Source: Streptomyces atratus
GTDB taxonomy: Bacteria; Actinomycetota; Actinomycetes; Streptomycetales; Streptomycetaceae
Assembly: GCF_900119365.1 (NCBI RefSeq)
Contig: NZ_FPJO01000006.1
Location: 62,001-126,000, forward strand
DNA length: 64,000 nt
Reading direction: 5' to 3'
This document shows, piece after piece, positions 52,301-59,780 of the stretch. The notes under the pieces are model-generated. The model did not search any database. It saw only the letters and a list, made by a program, of their open reading frames with translations, and had not been told where the DNA came from. The position numbers were made by a program, and so were the translations under genes. Numbering within the stretch: position 1 is the first letter of the stretch; every line of letters begins with the position of its first letter.

Positions 52301-55300
52301 GGCAAGCTCGACCACAGCGCGCTGCCCAGCCCGGAACGGTCCCGGCAGGAGCGGTCGGAGGCCTACGTCGCACCGCGGACAGCGGACGAGGAAACCATGG
52401 CCGCGGCGCTGGCGGAGGTGCTCGGCGGGCAGCGGATCGGGGTGCACGACAACTTCTTCGCCCTCGGCGGAGACTCGATCCGTGCCGTTCGCCTGGTCGG
52501 CCTGTTGCGCGCCAGCGGACTCCCCTACTCCGTGCAGGACCTCTTCCGGCATCAGACCATCGCCGAGCTGGCCGCCTCGCGGGGTGCCTCACCGGCGGAA
52601 GAGGGAGGCGTCCCTCCGTTCTCGCTGATCGGTGAGGCGGACCGCGCCAAGGTCCCGGACGGAGTGTCAGACGCCTATCCGCTCGCCGGAGTGCAGGCTG
52701 GCATGGTCTACGAGATGCTCGCCGACTCCGAGCGGAACCTGTACCACAACATCACGAGCTACCTCATCCGCGATGACGGCCCGTTCGACGCCCCCGCCCT
52801 CGCCGCGGCCGTGGACACGGTGGTGGACCGCCATGAGGTACTGCGTACCGCCTTCGATCTGCGTACGTTCTCCGAGCCGCTCCAGCTGGTGTACGCCGCC
52901 GCCCGGGCCGAGTTCGGCCACGCCGACCTCAGGGACCGGCCCGCCGAGGACCAGAAGTCCTTCATGGATGGGTTCCGGCAACGGGAACGCGAGCGGCTGT
53001 TCGCCCACGGAGAGGCTCCGCTGATCCGGGTGAACGCCCATCGGGTCGCGGACGACCGCTTCTACCTCTCCCTCACCGAACACCACGCGGTGCTGGACGG
53101 ATGGAGCCACAATTCGGTCCTCACCGAGATAATCGCGTGTTACCGGGCCATCCGCGCCGAAGGGACACCGCCGGACGCACCACGGCCCGCGGTCCGGTTC
53201 GCCGACTTCATCGCACAGGAACGGCGCAGTCTCGACGGCCCAGAGGACCGCGAGTTCTGGGCGGGGCGCCTGGAGAGCGCCGTACGACTGACCATTCCGC
53301 CCGCCTGGGCGGATCCGGACGGTCCGGGCGACTACCACCTGCGGGTCCCGTACCGGCACATGGAGGAGCGGTTGCGGCACCTCGCCCGGCTGGCCCGGGC
53401 ATCTCTGAAGAGCGTGCTGCTCGCCGCCCATGTCGCCGTGTGGCGCACGTTCGCCGAGGGCGACGCCTTCTACTCCGGGCTGGTGTGCAACGGGCGCACC
53501 GAGGTTCAGGGCGGGGATCAGGTCCGCGGCATGTTCCTCAACCCCGTGCCACTGGTCGCCCCGGGCGGGGCGAAAACCTGGCGGGATCTGGTCAGCGAGG
53601 TGTTCGCCAGGGAGGTCGAGCTGTGGCCGCACCGACGCTTCCCGATGCCGCGGATGCAGCAGGAGTTCGGCCACGGCGACCGGCTGTTCGACGTGGCGTT
53701 CAATTATCTCGACTTCCATGTGCTAGACCGCGAGGCCGTCGACACCTCGGACACCACCGACATCAGCCTGAACGAGTTCCCGCTGTGCGTGCTGACCGAG
53801 GCCGGCGACCTCGTCCTGGTCGCCAAGTCCAGCCGGATCGGGGAGCGGCACACGGCGCTGCTCGCCGACATGTACCGCTCAGTGCTCGACCTGATGGCCG
53901 CTGATCCGGACGGCAGCGCCGAGGTCTCCCTCCTGCCGCACGAGGAGCGTCTGCGGCTGCTCGCCGAGGGCAACGACCCCGGTCAGGCCGCCGGCCCCGG
54001 CCGCGCGGTGCACGAGCTCGTCTTCGAGCACGCGCGGCGGACCCCCCGAGCCGTGGCCGTCGAATTCGGTGCGGACCGGCTGACCTACGAGGAGTTGTGG
54101 CAACGAGCCGGCTCCTGGTCGGCCGCGCTGCGGGCGTCGGGCGTCCGGGCCGGTGATCTGGTCGGCGTGTGCCTGCCCGCCTCCCTGCCCGACCTGGTGG
54201 CGGCGGTAATCGGTGTCGTCGGCCTCGGCGCCGCGTACGTACCGGTCGATCCCTCGCATCCCGCCGAACGCAACACGGCGATCCTGACCGAGGCGGGGGT
54301 GCGTACGGTCATAGCCGAGACGGAGGCACAGGCCGGCCCGCTCCAGGCCGTGCTCCCCGCCCAGGTACGCGACCTGCCCGCCGCGATGGCGCCGCGACCG
54401 ACGCACGCCGAGGAACTGGTCTACGTGGTCCACACCTCGGGATCGAGCGGCCGCCCCAAGGGCGTGATGGTCCGGCACTCGGCCCTGTCCGACCGTGTGC
54501 TGTCGATGATCCAGGACATGGGTCTCGGCCCCGACCACGCCGTGGCCACCGTGGTGCCGACCACCACCGACGTCTGGCAACTGGACGTCTTCGTCGCGCT
54601 GGCCGCGGGTGGCCGGCTGATCCTCGCCGGGAACGACTACGCCAAGGACCCCGTCTCGCTGACCGACGTGCTCCGCGCGCACGGCGCCACCTTGATGCAG
54701 GCGTCACCAACGACTTGGAGGATGCTCGACGAGACCGGATGGACTCCGCCGCCGGGCTTCCACCGCGTCTCCGGCGGGGAGTCGCTCGGGGCCACACTGG
54801 CCCAGCGCCTAGGGTCCACCGAGGCCGGTGTGTGGGACATGTACGGTCCGGCCGAGGCCACCGTGTACTGCTTCGGCAGCCGGTACGCCCCGAACACGGC
54901 TCCGCGGTGGGTCCTGCCCCGCGACACCGCCTGCCGCCTGCTCGACGACAAGCTGGAACCGGTGCCGTTCGGGGTGGCCGGCCAGATCCATGTCGGTGGT
55001 GGCGGGCTGGCTCAGGGCTATCTCGGCCGTCCGTCCGGCACCGCGGACGTGTTCCTGCCGGACCCCTACACCACGGTGCCGGGCAGCCGCATGTACGCGA
55101 CGGGCGACATCGGGCGACGGCTGGCGGACGGCCGTATCGAAGTGCTGGGCCGCCGTGACCATCAGCTGAAGATCCGCGGATTCCGGATCGAGCTGGGCGA
55201 GGTCGAGGCGGTGCTCACCACGCATCCGGAGGTCCGTTCGGCCGTGGTGCGTCCGGTTCCCGGCCCGGCGGAGACACAGCAGCTCGCGGCCTACGTCATC

Positions 55301-56584
55301 CTGCGCCAGGAGGCGCTCCCGCTCGGGGAACTGGTGCGGTACGCCCGCAAGACCCTGCCCGGCTACATGGTGCCGACGCACTTCGTCGCCATGGAGGCGT
55401 TCCCTCGGCTCGCCAACGGCAAGGTCGACCGTAACGCGCTGCCGGCGCCCGAGTCCGGAATGCCGCCGGGCGACACGGAGTACGAGCCCCCCGTCGGGCC
55501 GGTCGAGAAGGCGATCGCGGCCACCTGGGCCGAGGCCCTCGGTGTCGAACGCGTAGGCAGGGAGGACGACTTCTACGCGCTCGGCGGTCATTCCCTGCTC
55601 ACCATGCGCATCATCGCCCGGCTCTCCCGAGGTCACTCCGTCGAGCTGACCTTCCGGGACTTCCTCCAGCACCGCACGGTGCGTGCGATGGCGCGTCAGG
55701 CGTCCTCGCGTCGGGACACCGGAGGAGAATCGTCCCCGCTGATCTGGCTCGGGGAGACCGGTGCGGCCGAGCCGCTGTTCTGCGTGCACCCCGGTGGCGG
55801 AAGCGCTCACTGGTACCGGGAGCTGGCCGAGACCTACGCCGGCACACGTCCGGTGGCGGCGTTCGAATGGCCGGGGCTGCACGGCCACGCCCTGCACCCG
55901 GAGAGCCTCGCGGAGGTCGCGGCGACGTATGTCGCCGAGCTGAAGCGGGCATGGCCACACGGCCCGTACAACATTCTCGGCTGGTGCGGTTCCAGTGGCA
56001 TCGCCTGGGAGATGGCACGCAAGCTACGTGCGGACGGAGAGCACCCCCGGCTGATGCTCATCGACCCGATCGAGTACCCCTCCACTGGCGTCAACCCGCT
56101 CGCTGCGAACGTGGCACAGCTGCGCCGGGCCGATGCGCTGCTGACCCGGCTGCGGGAGTTGCCGGACGGCCCGGAGCGCGCCCGGGTCCGGAGCCGGCTG
56201 TTGGAGGTGCTGAGCGCGATTGTCGACGACGGGGCCACCGTGTTCGCGGAAGAGGGTCATGACCTCGACCTTGTCCACGGTTGGACCCACCGGATCAAGT
56301 CATGGCGGCAAATGGCCGAGCTGCGGCTGACCTACCGGTTCCCGCAGTACGCCGGCTCGGTGGACGTGCTGGTCTGCCAGGAGCTCGCGGAGGGCGGGTA
56401 CGAGGACATCATCGGCCGGACCTTCGACCGATACCTGGACCAGTGGCGGCGGCTGGCAACCGGCGGAGTCCGTTCCGGGCGGATTCCCGGCGACCACCGC
56501 AGCGCCCTTTTCCCGCCCCACGTATCCACCCTGGCGGCCCGGCTGGACGAAGTCATCGCACGCTTCCCCAACTCCGAGGAGTGA
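49355..56584 (+). CDS. NRPS 2: C-A-T-C-A-T-TE
   Basis: A 2409-aa synthetase from the ATG at 49355, 10 bp after the stop of NRPS 1. C2 has HHIAVDG (His173, His174). A3 has Asp685 in FDFSVW and code D-F-W-N-I-G-M-V-H-K, the standard threonine code. T3 is LGGDS (Ser1041). C3 has HHAVLDG (His1243, His1244) and begins with YPLAGVQAGMVYEML. A4 has code D-V-L-Q-V-G-M-V-Y-K, unassigned. T4 has Ser2080. The thioesterase (about 2130-2409) has HPGGGSAHWY, the nucleophile motif GWCGSSG with Cys2211 in place of serine, LMLIDPIEYP and a C-terminal GDHRSALF with the histidine. It completes a four-residue assembly line and releases the product. Confidence 0.95.
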   Translation: MSLDQPKHASSSGAQLLRDRLRQRAPEQAAHGLDIPVAPRNGSLPLSFAQRRLWVLDQLRPGGTEYLVPLVFRLTGPAAEADIRGALNELVRRQEILRTRYTVDEDGEPAQTIDPPSAVDLLTDDFTGASPSELDDLLYAESSRPFDLATGPVLRARLIRLAPEEHVLAITVHHIAVDGWSGSLLARELAALCAGESLPEPRLQYADFAAWQRAHASDERLDRELEYWVGQLRDLPALELPTDRTRPALWEPSGATVTFEIPAALARRAGALAGAQRATPFMVYLAVFWSLLHRYTGQSDFAVGSPIAGRTHADTQDLIGLFLNTLVLRADLSGDPSFTELLRRARVTAVDAYAHQDVPFERVVDALVVDRDLATHPLVGVNFVLQNNEPFRFEAGALTGELIPLEQRHAQFDLTWALEEHADGSVTCSVTFPHSLTDARTVRRMGEHYVRLLDAAVGQPGTRISELPLVSQDEARRPTGPAPATCLHERFAEQAAQRPHAVALTCDGEHLTYGELDARANRLAHVLRAAGAGREDLVGICLRRGIDLIVTVLATLKAGAAYLPLDPAHPAERIDHLIRDASARVIVTESTLAERVSAAPVPGGIIVLDDPAQRALLAASPVHAPASDAHVDDLAYVIHTSGSTGRPKGVQVTHANVVRLLDADEDVYGFGTDDVWTLFHSYAFDFSVWEMWGALFHGGRLVVVPQEVARSPWDLVRLLADEGVTVLNQTPSAFRNLVELTARNEPLLDGLRLRLVIFGGEMLDVGMLRPWWDRFGDHTPLLVNMYGITETTVHVTSRPLSRDDLDGYRSPIGTPLPDLTLHILDGRMRPVPAGATGEIYVGGPGVTRGYLGRPARTSERFVPDPFGPPGARLYRSGDQARVLPGGDIGFLGRSDEQVKIRGFRIEPGEIESCLTGHQDLTAAAVTVHEAAPGDRELVAYVVPKDGSAAATADLRRYLAARLPGYMVPAVFISVPKLALTANGKLDHSALPSPERSRQERSEAYVAPRTADEETMAAALAEVLGGQRIGVHDNFFALGGDSIRAVRLVGLLRASGLPYSVQDLFRHQTIAELAASRGASPAEEGGVPPFSLIGEADRAKVPDGVSDAYPLAGVQAGMVYEMLADSERNLYHNITSYLIRDDGPFDAPALAAAVDTVVDRHEVLRTAFDLRTFSEPLQLVYAAARAEFGHADLRDRPAEDQKSFMDGFRQRERERLFAHGEAPLIRVNAHRVADDRFYLSLTEHHAVLDGWSHNSVLTEIIACYRAIRAEGTPPDAPRPAVRFADFIAQERRSLDGPEDREFWAGRLESAVRLTIPPAWADPDGPGDYHLRVPYRHMEERLRHLARLARASLKSVLLAAHVAVWRTFAEGDAFYSGLVCNGRTEVQGGDQVRGMFLNPVPLVAPGGAKTWRDLVSEVFAREVELWPHRRFPMPRMQQEFGHGDRLFDVAFNYLDFHVLDREAVDTSDTTDISLNEFPLCVLTEAGDLVLVAKSSRIGERHTALLADMYRSVLDLMAADPDGSAEVSLLPHEERLRLLAEGNDPGQAAGPGRAVHELVFEHARRTPRAVAVEFGADRLTYEELWQRAGSWSAALRASGVRAGDLVGVCLPASLPDLVAAVIGVVGLGAAYVPVDPSHPAERNTAILTEAGVRTVIAETEAQAGPLQAVLPAQVRDLPAAMAPRPTHAEELVYVVHTSGSSGRPKGVMVRHSALSDRVLSMIQDMGLGPDHAVATVVPTTTDVWQLDVFVALAAGGRLILAGNDYAKDPVSLTDVLRAHGATLMQASPTTWRMLDETGWTPPPGFHRVSGGESLGATLAQRLGSTEAGVWDMYGPAEATVYCFGSRYAPNTAPRWVLPRDTACRLLDDKLEPVPFGVAGQIHVGGGGLAQGYLGRPSGTADVFLPDPYTTVPGSRMYATGDIGRRLADGRIEVLGRRDHQLKIRGFRIELGEVEAVLTTHPEVRSAVVRPVPGPAETQQLAAYVILRQEALPLGELVRYARKTLPGYMVPTHFVAMEAFPRLANGKVDRNALPAPESGMPPGDTEYEPPVGPVEKAIAATWAEALGVERVGREDDFYALGGHSLLTMRIIARLSRGHSVELTFRDFLQHRTVRAMARQASSRRDTGGESSPLIWLGETGAAEPLFCVHPGGGSAHWYRELAETYAGTRPVAAFEWPGLHGHALHPESLAEVAATYVAELKRAWPHGPYNILGWCGSSGIAWEMARKLRADGEHPRLMLIDPIEYPSTGVNPLAANVAQLRRADALLTRLRELPDGPERARVRSRLLEVLSAIVDDGATVFAEEGHDLDLVHGWTHRIKSWRQMAELRLTYRFPQYAGSVDVLVCQELAEGGYEDIIGRTFDRYLDQWRRLATGGVRSGRIPGDHRSALFPPHVSTLAARLDEVIARFPNSEE

Positions 56585-56588
56585 ACCC

Positions 56589-57509
56589 ATGGCCGACACC
56601 CGCCATGTCATCTCATTGCGCGACCTCACCGACGCCGACCTCGCCTGGATGGTGCGGCGCGCCGGGGAGATCGCCGTGGACCCGACGGCCCGGCACGAGC
56701 CTTTGCGGGGACGGGTGATCGGCGTGTACTTCACCAAGACCTCGACCCGTACCCGTACCTCGTTCACCACTGGGGCGCTGCGCCTCGGCGCCCGCGTGAT
56801 CACCTACGGCCCGGGAGATCTCCAGCTCAACACCGGAGAATCACTTGAGGACACTGCCCGGGTGCTGGGCGGAATGCTGGACGGGCTGGTGATCCGTACC
56901 GCCGGGGACCCGGACGAGATGCGCCTGATCGCCGAGTACTGCCCGGCGGTCGTCAACGCGATGAGCGCCGACGAGCACCCCACCCAGGCTTTGGCGGATC
57001 TCGCCACGTTGCGGGCCCGCTTCGGCCGGCTGAACGGTCTGAGGCTGCTCTACGTCGGAGAGGGCAACAACACGGCGGCGGCGCTCGCTCTGGCGCTGCC
57101 CCGGTTCCCCGGGACGGCGATCGAATTCCGGACGCCGAAGGGCTACGGTCTGGCGCCGAAGGTACTGGCCGAGGCGCGGACCCTGGCCGGCCGCTACGGC
57201 AGCTGGGTCGGCGAGCGCCATGACATGGAGTCACTGCCGGAGGCGGACGTCGTCTACGGCACCCGATGGAACACCACCGGGACCAGCAAAACCGATCCGA
57301 ACTGGCGGCGGGACTTCGCACCGTTCCAGGTGAACGCCGCAGTGATGGCCCGGTGTCCGGGTGCCTTCTTCATGCACGACCTCCCCGCACACCGAGGGGA
57401 GGAGGTCACCGCCGACGTATTGGACGGGCCTGCGAGCATCGCCTTCGAGCAGGCGCGGTTCAAACTGCACAGCGCCATGGCGGTGCTGGAGTGGTGCCTG
57501 GCCCGATAG
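56589..57509 (+). CDS. Ornithine-carbamoyltransferase-like enzyme with altered substrate motif
   Basis: A 306-aa protein, ATG at 56589, with its ribosome site inside the end of NRPS 2. The carbamoyl phosphate motif STRTRTS and DEHPTQALADL are intact, so carbamoyl transfer is expected. The amino-acid side differs from housekeeping enzymes: HCLP is replaced by HDLPAHRG, and the SMG loop by WNTTGTS. Such changes indicate an acceptor other than ornithine. With an SbnA-like gene in the same operon, 2,3-diaminopropionate giving 3-ureidoalanine is a good candidate, in line with the Gln-like code of A1. No other arginine genes are nearby. Confidence 0.88.
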   Translation: MADTRHVISLRDLTDADLAWMVRRAGEIAVDPTARHEPLRGRVIGVYFTKTSTRTRTSFTTGALRLGARVITYGPGDLQLNTGESLEDTARVLGGMLDGLVIRTAGDPDEMRLIAEYCPAVVNAMSADEHPTQALADLATLRARFGRLNGLRLLYVGEGNNTAAALALALPRFPGTAIEFRTPKGYGLAPKVLAEARTLAGRYGSWVGERHDMESLPEADVVYGTRWNTTGTSKTDPNWRRDFAPFQVNAAVMARCPGAFFMHDLPAHRGEEVTADVLDGPASIAFEQARFKLHSAMAVLEWCLAR

Positions 57510-57511
57510 CA

Positions 57512-57550
57512 GTCGCGGGCCCGGCGGCCTGTCGGCCCTGGGCCCGCGAC
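57512..57550. terminator. Terminator after the NRPS operon
   Basis: GTCGCGGGCCC (57512-57522) and its reverse complement (57540-57550) form an 11-bp stem just after the stop at 57509. The next gene (57561-57809) is convergent, so it probably works both ways. Confidence 0.75.
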
Positions 57551-57560
57551 ACTCTCCTCG

Positions 57561-57809
57561 CTACGACGCGCCGCCGCGCTTCTTTCCGACCTCCGCCACT
57601 CCAACGATCACCACCGCCACGGCGATGACCAGGCCAGGCAGCAACAGGGCCATCGAGCCGGTCTGTTCCCCGAACAGGGCGCGGAACAGACGGCCGTGAT
57701 CGCTGCTCGCGAGGTACTGAACAAGGGGGATCACACCGAGCGGAATCGCGGCCAGCACAGCCACGGTCTGGACCACATCGAAGACTTTTGACTGCCCTGA
57801 ATCATTCAC
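57561..57809 (-). CDS. Small membrane protein, 82 aa
   Basis: A GTG start at 57809 with GGAGGGG nine bases before it. Two hydrophobic segments (about residues 15-33 and 52-70) are separated by a polar loop (SSDHGRLFRALFGEQTG), and the end is positive (KKRGG). No family is recognised. Being within the cluster, it could be an accessory membrane protein for export or immunity, but there is no direct evidence. Confidence 0.6.
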   Translation of the reverse strand: MNDSGQSKVFDVVQTVAVLAAIPLGVIPLVQYLASSDHGRLFRALFGEQTGSMALLLPGLVIAVAVVIVGVAEVGKKRGGAS

Positions 57810-57960
57810 TACAAACGCCCCTCCGTATTCAAAAACAGCACACCTATCATACCAGAGCTACCCATCCACACTCGAAGAGTAACAACTTCCGCCAAACTTC
57901 CGGTCCGGACAAGAAGATCTGAAACGTAACATTCGAAATGGAAAGCAGGGACGGGATTCT

Positions 57961-58683
57961 GTGTACGAGCTGGATTACGTCGAAGTCTACGACCTCCTCA
58001 TGCGCAGCCGGGGGAAGGATTACAAGAATCAGGCGGCGGAAGTGGGGAGGCTGGTCCGCGAACGGAAACCTGGAGCCTCCTCGCTGCTCGACGCAGCCTG
58101 CGGGACAGGCCTGCATCTGCGCTTCCTGGTGGACCTCTTCGAACGGGTCGAAGGGCTAGATCTGTCCGGGGACATGCTCACGTTCGCCAGGAACATGATT
58201 CCGGGTGTCCAATTTCACACAGGCAACATATGCGATTTTGAAATTAGGGCGCGATTTGATGCCGTGATCTGTATGTTTGCCATCTCTCACCTGCGCTCGG
58301 ACCAGGAACTGCAGACGGCCGTCAATCGCCTGGTGCATCATTTGACCCCGCGAGGGATCCTCCTGATAGAACCGTGGTTCCGTCCGGCTGAATTCATTCC
58401 CGGATATTTGGCCAGCGATGTGATCAGACGGAAAGATCGGGTAATCCATCGACTTTCCCACTCGGCATTGGAGAGAGACTGCGACAATCGAGTGAAAATG
58501 ACCGTGCACTATGCCGATGCCACCCCCGACGGAGGTATACGACATATCGCCGAAACCGTGCGGATGTCACTGTTCACCGATGCCCAGTACCGGGATGCCT
58601 TCGCCGCGGCAGGGTGTGCGGCCGAGCTTGTCGATCTGGAACACTTTCCCCGCAGCGTCTGGATCGCGCAACGCCTCCACTGA
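57961..58683 (+). CDS. SAM methyltransferase, second amino-sugar N-methyltransferase-like protein
   Basis: A 240-aa protein with GTG start at 57961. It shares the pattern of the protein at 34957: YDLLMRSRGKDYKNQA, SLLDAACGTGLHLRFLVD, DAVICMFAISHL and ILLIEPWFRPAEFIPGYLASD. This suggests action on an amino sugar. The DNA is less GC-rich than the neighbouring genes, so it may have been acquired separately. It is followed after 161 bp by the LmbU-like regulator gene. Confidence 0.82.
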   Translation: MYELDYVEVYDLLMRSRGKDYKNQAAEVGRLVRERKPGASSLLDAACGTGLHLRFLVDLFERVEGLDLSGDMLTFARNMIPGVQFHTGNICDFEIRARFDAVICMFAISHLRSDQELQTAVNRLVHHLTPRGILLIEPWFRPAEFIPGYLASDVIRRKDRVIHRLSHSALERDCDNRVKMTVHYADATPDGGIRHIAETVRMSLFTDAQYRDAFAAAGCAAELVDLEHFPRSVWIAQRLH

Positions 58684-58844
58684 CTCGACAGCGAGGAGCC
58701 GGAATCCACGACCGTGAAGGCCTTTTCGAAAATTTAACTCTACCAAAAAATTACGTCAAGTTTTCGTATAGTCAATATTTAGCCGACCCTGGCAATCTCG
58801 TGCCGCAATCAGGCAGCGAAAGTCCAAGGCAAGGCAAAGGATCT

Positions 58845-59483
58845 ATGTCAGACATTGGCCACAGAACAGCGACAGTGTCGGGCCGGAACAACACTGTGTC
58901 GACGACGAGGTCCCCACAGGAACGTCTCGGAGTCGGCGGCAGGGCCATCACCAAGAGGGTCATGCTCTCCATATCGGAGAGCATGACCATCGATGAATGG
59001 CGCAATCTGGGGCGGCAGATTCACGTGATCTCCGACTCCTCCGCCTGGTGGCTGGGAGACTGGCTTATCTTCGGGCAGTCGAATTACCCAAACCGGTACA
59101 AAGAGGCAATCGTCGAGACCTCACTCGACTACCAGACCCTTCGCAACTACGCCTGGGTGGCCCGGCGGTTCAGCCCGGAGCGGCGCCGGGCGAAGCTCAG
59201 CTTCCAGCACCACGCCGAGGTCGCCAGTCTCACCGAGGCCGAGCAGGACAACTGGCTCACCCAGACGGAACTGCTCGGCTGGTCCCGCAACGAGCTCCGG
59301 CGCCAGATCCGCGGCAGCCGAGAGTTAGCCGGCGGGAAGTCAGTCGTCCGCGTCCAATTGGAGCTGAGGGACCAGCAGAAAGAGCGCTGGCAAAGGGCGG
59401 CGGAGAGCGCCGACAAGGACTTACTTGCCTGGATGGTGGCCGTACTCGATGGCGCGGCAACCACTGTGGTAGAGGGTGAATGA
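58845..59483 (+). CDS. LmbU/NovE-family cluster regulator
   Basis: A 212-aa protein from the ATG at 58845, after AAAGGA. It matches the LmbU family found in lincomycin, novobiocin and hormaomycin clusters: SESMTIDEWRNLGRQIHVIS, WWLGDWLIFGQ, YQTLRNYAWVARRFSPERRR, FQHHAEVASLTEAEQDNWL and GWSRNELRRQIRG. These contain the helix-turn-helix core. Codons 161 and 193 are TTA, so expression should need bldA. The CGCCGGCG core that I recall for LmbU binding occurs in five of the six related cluster palindromes, one of them 92 bp after this gene. Confidence 0.88.
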   Translation: MSDIGHRTATVSGRNNTVSTTRSPQERLGVGGRAITKRVMLSISESMTIDEWRNLGRQIHVISDSSAWWLGDWLIFGQSNYPNRYKEAIVETSLDYQTLRNYAWVARRFSPERRRAKLSFQHHAEVASLTEAEQDNWLTQTELLGWSRNELRRQIRGSRELAGGKSVVRVQLELRDQQKERWQRAAESADKDLLAWMVAVLDGAATTVVEGE

Positions 59484-59574
59484 GCGGTATCCGCGGACCC
59501 GCCCGGGTCGCACCGGGACGGGACCTCGGCGGGACTGACGGGTGGGATGTCGCGGAGGTCGAAGCTCCGGCGCG

Positions 59575-59590
59575 GTCCCGCCGGCGGGAC
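59575..59590. promoter_or_regulatory. LmbU-type palindrome, site 6
   Basis: GTCCCGCCGGCGGGAC, a perfect copy, 92 bp downstream of the LmbU-like gene. No start codon of a supportable gene lies close on either side, so it may be a spare site, a terminator-like hairpin or the edge of a lost operon. Confidence 0.6.
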
Positions 59591-59780
59591 ACAGCCCGCC
59601 CTCCCGCGCCCCGTTCGGACCCGCTGAAGGATGCGCTCAGCCGGGGCCTACAGGTTCGTCGCCCCGTTGTGTTTTTCGCGGTCCTGCAACGGGGCCGCTG
59701 GCCTCCGGGCCCGGCATGATTTTTGCCCCCTGTCGAAGACATGACCTCGGGGGGGTGTCACCGGGCTTCGGGGCACCGCT

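Noticed and set aside
56589..57509. Calling the carbamoyltransferase argF
   Set aside because: The ornithine motif HCLP is changed to HDLP, no arginine genes are near, and it is the last gene of the NRPS operon.
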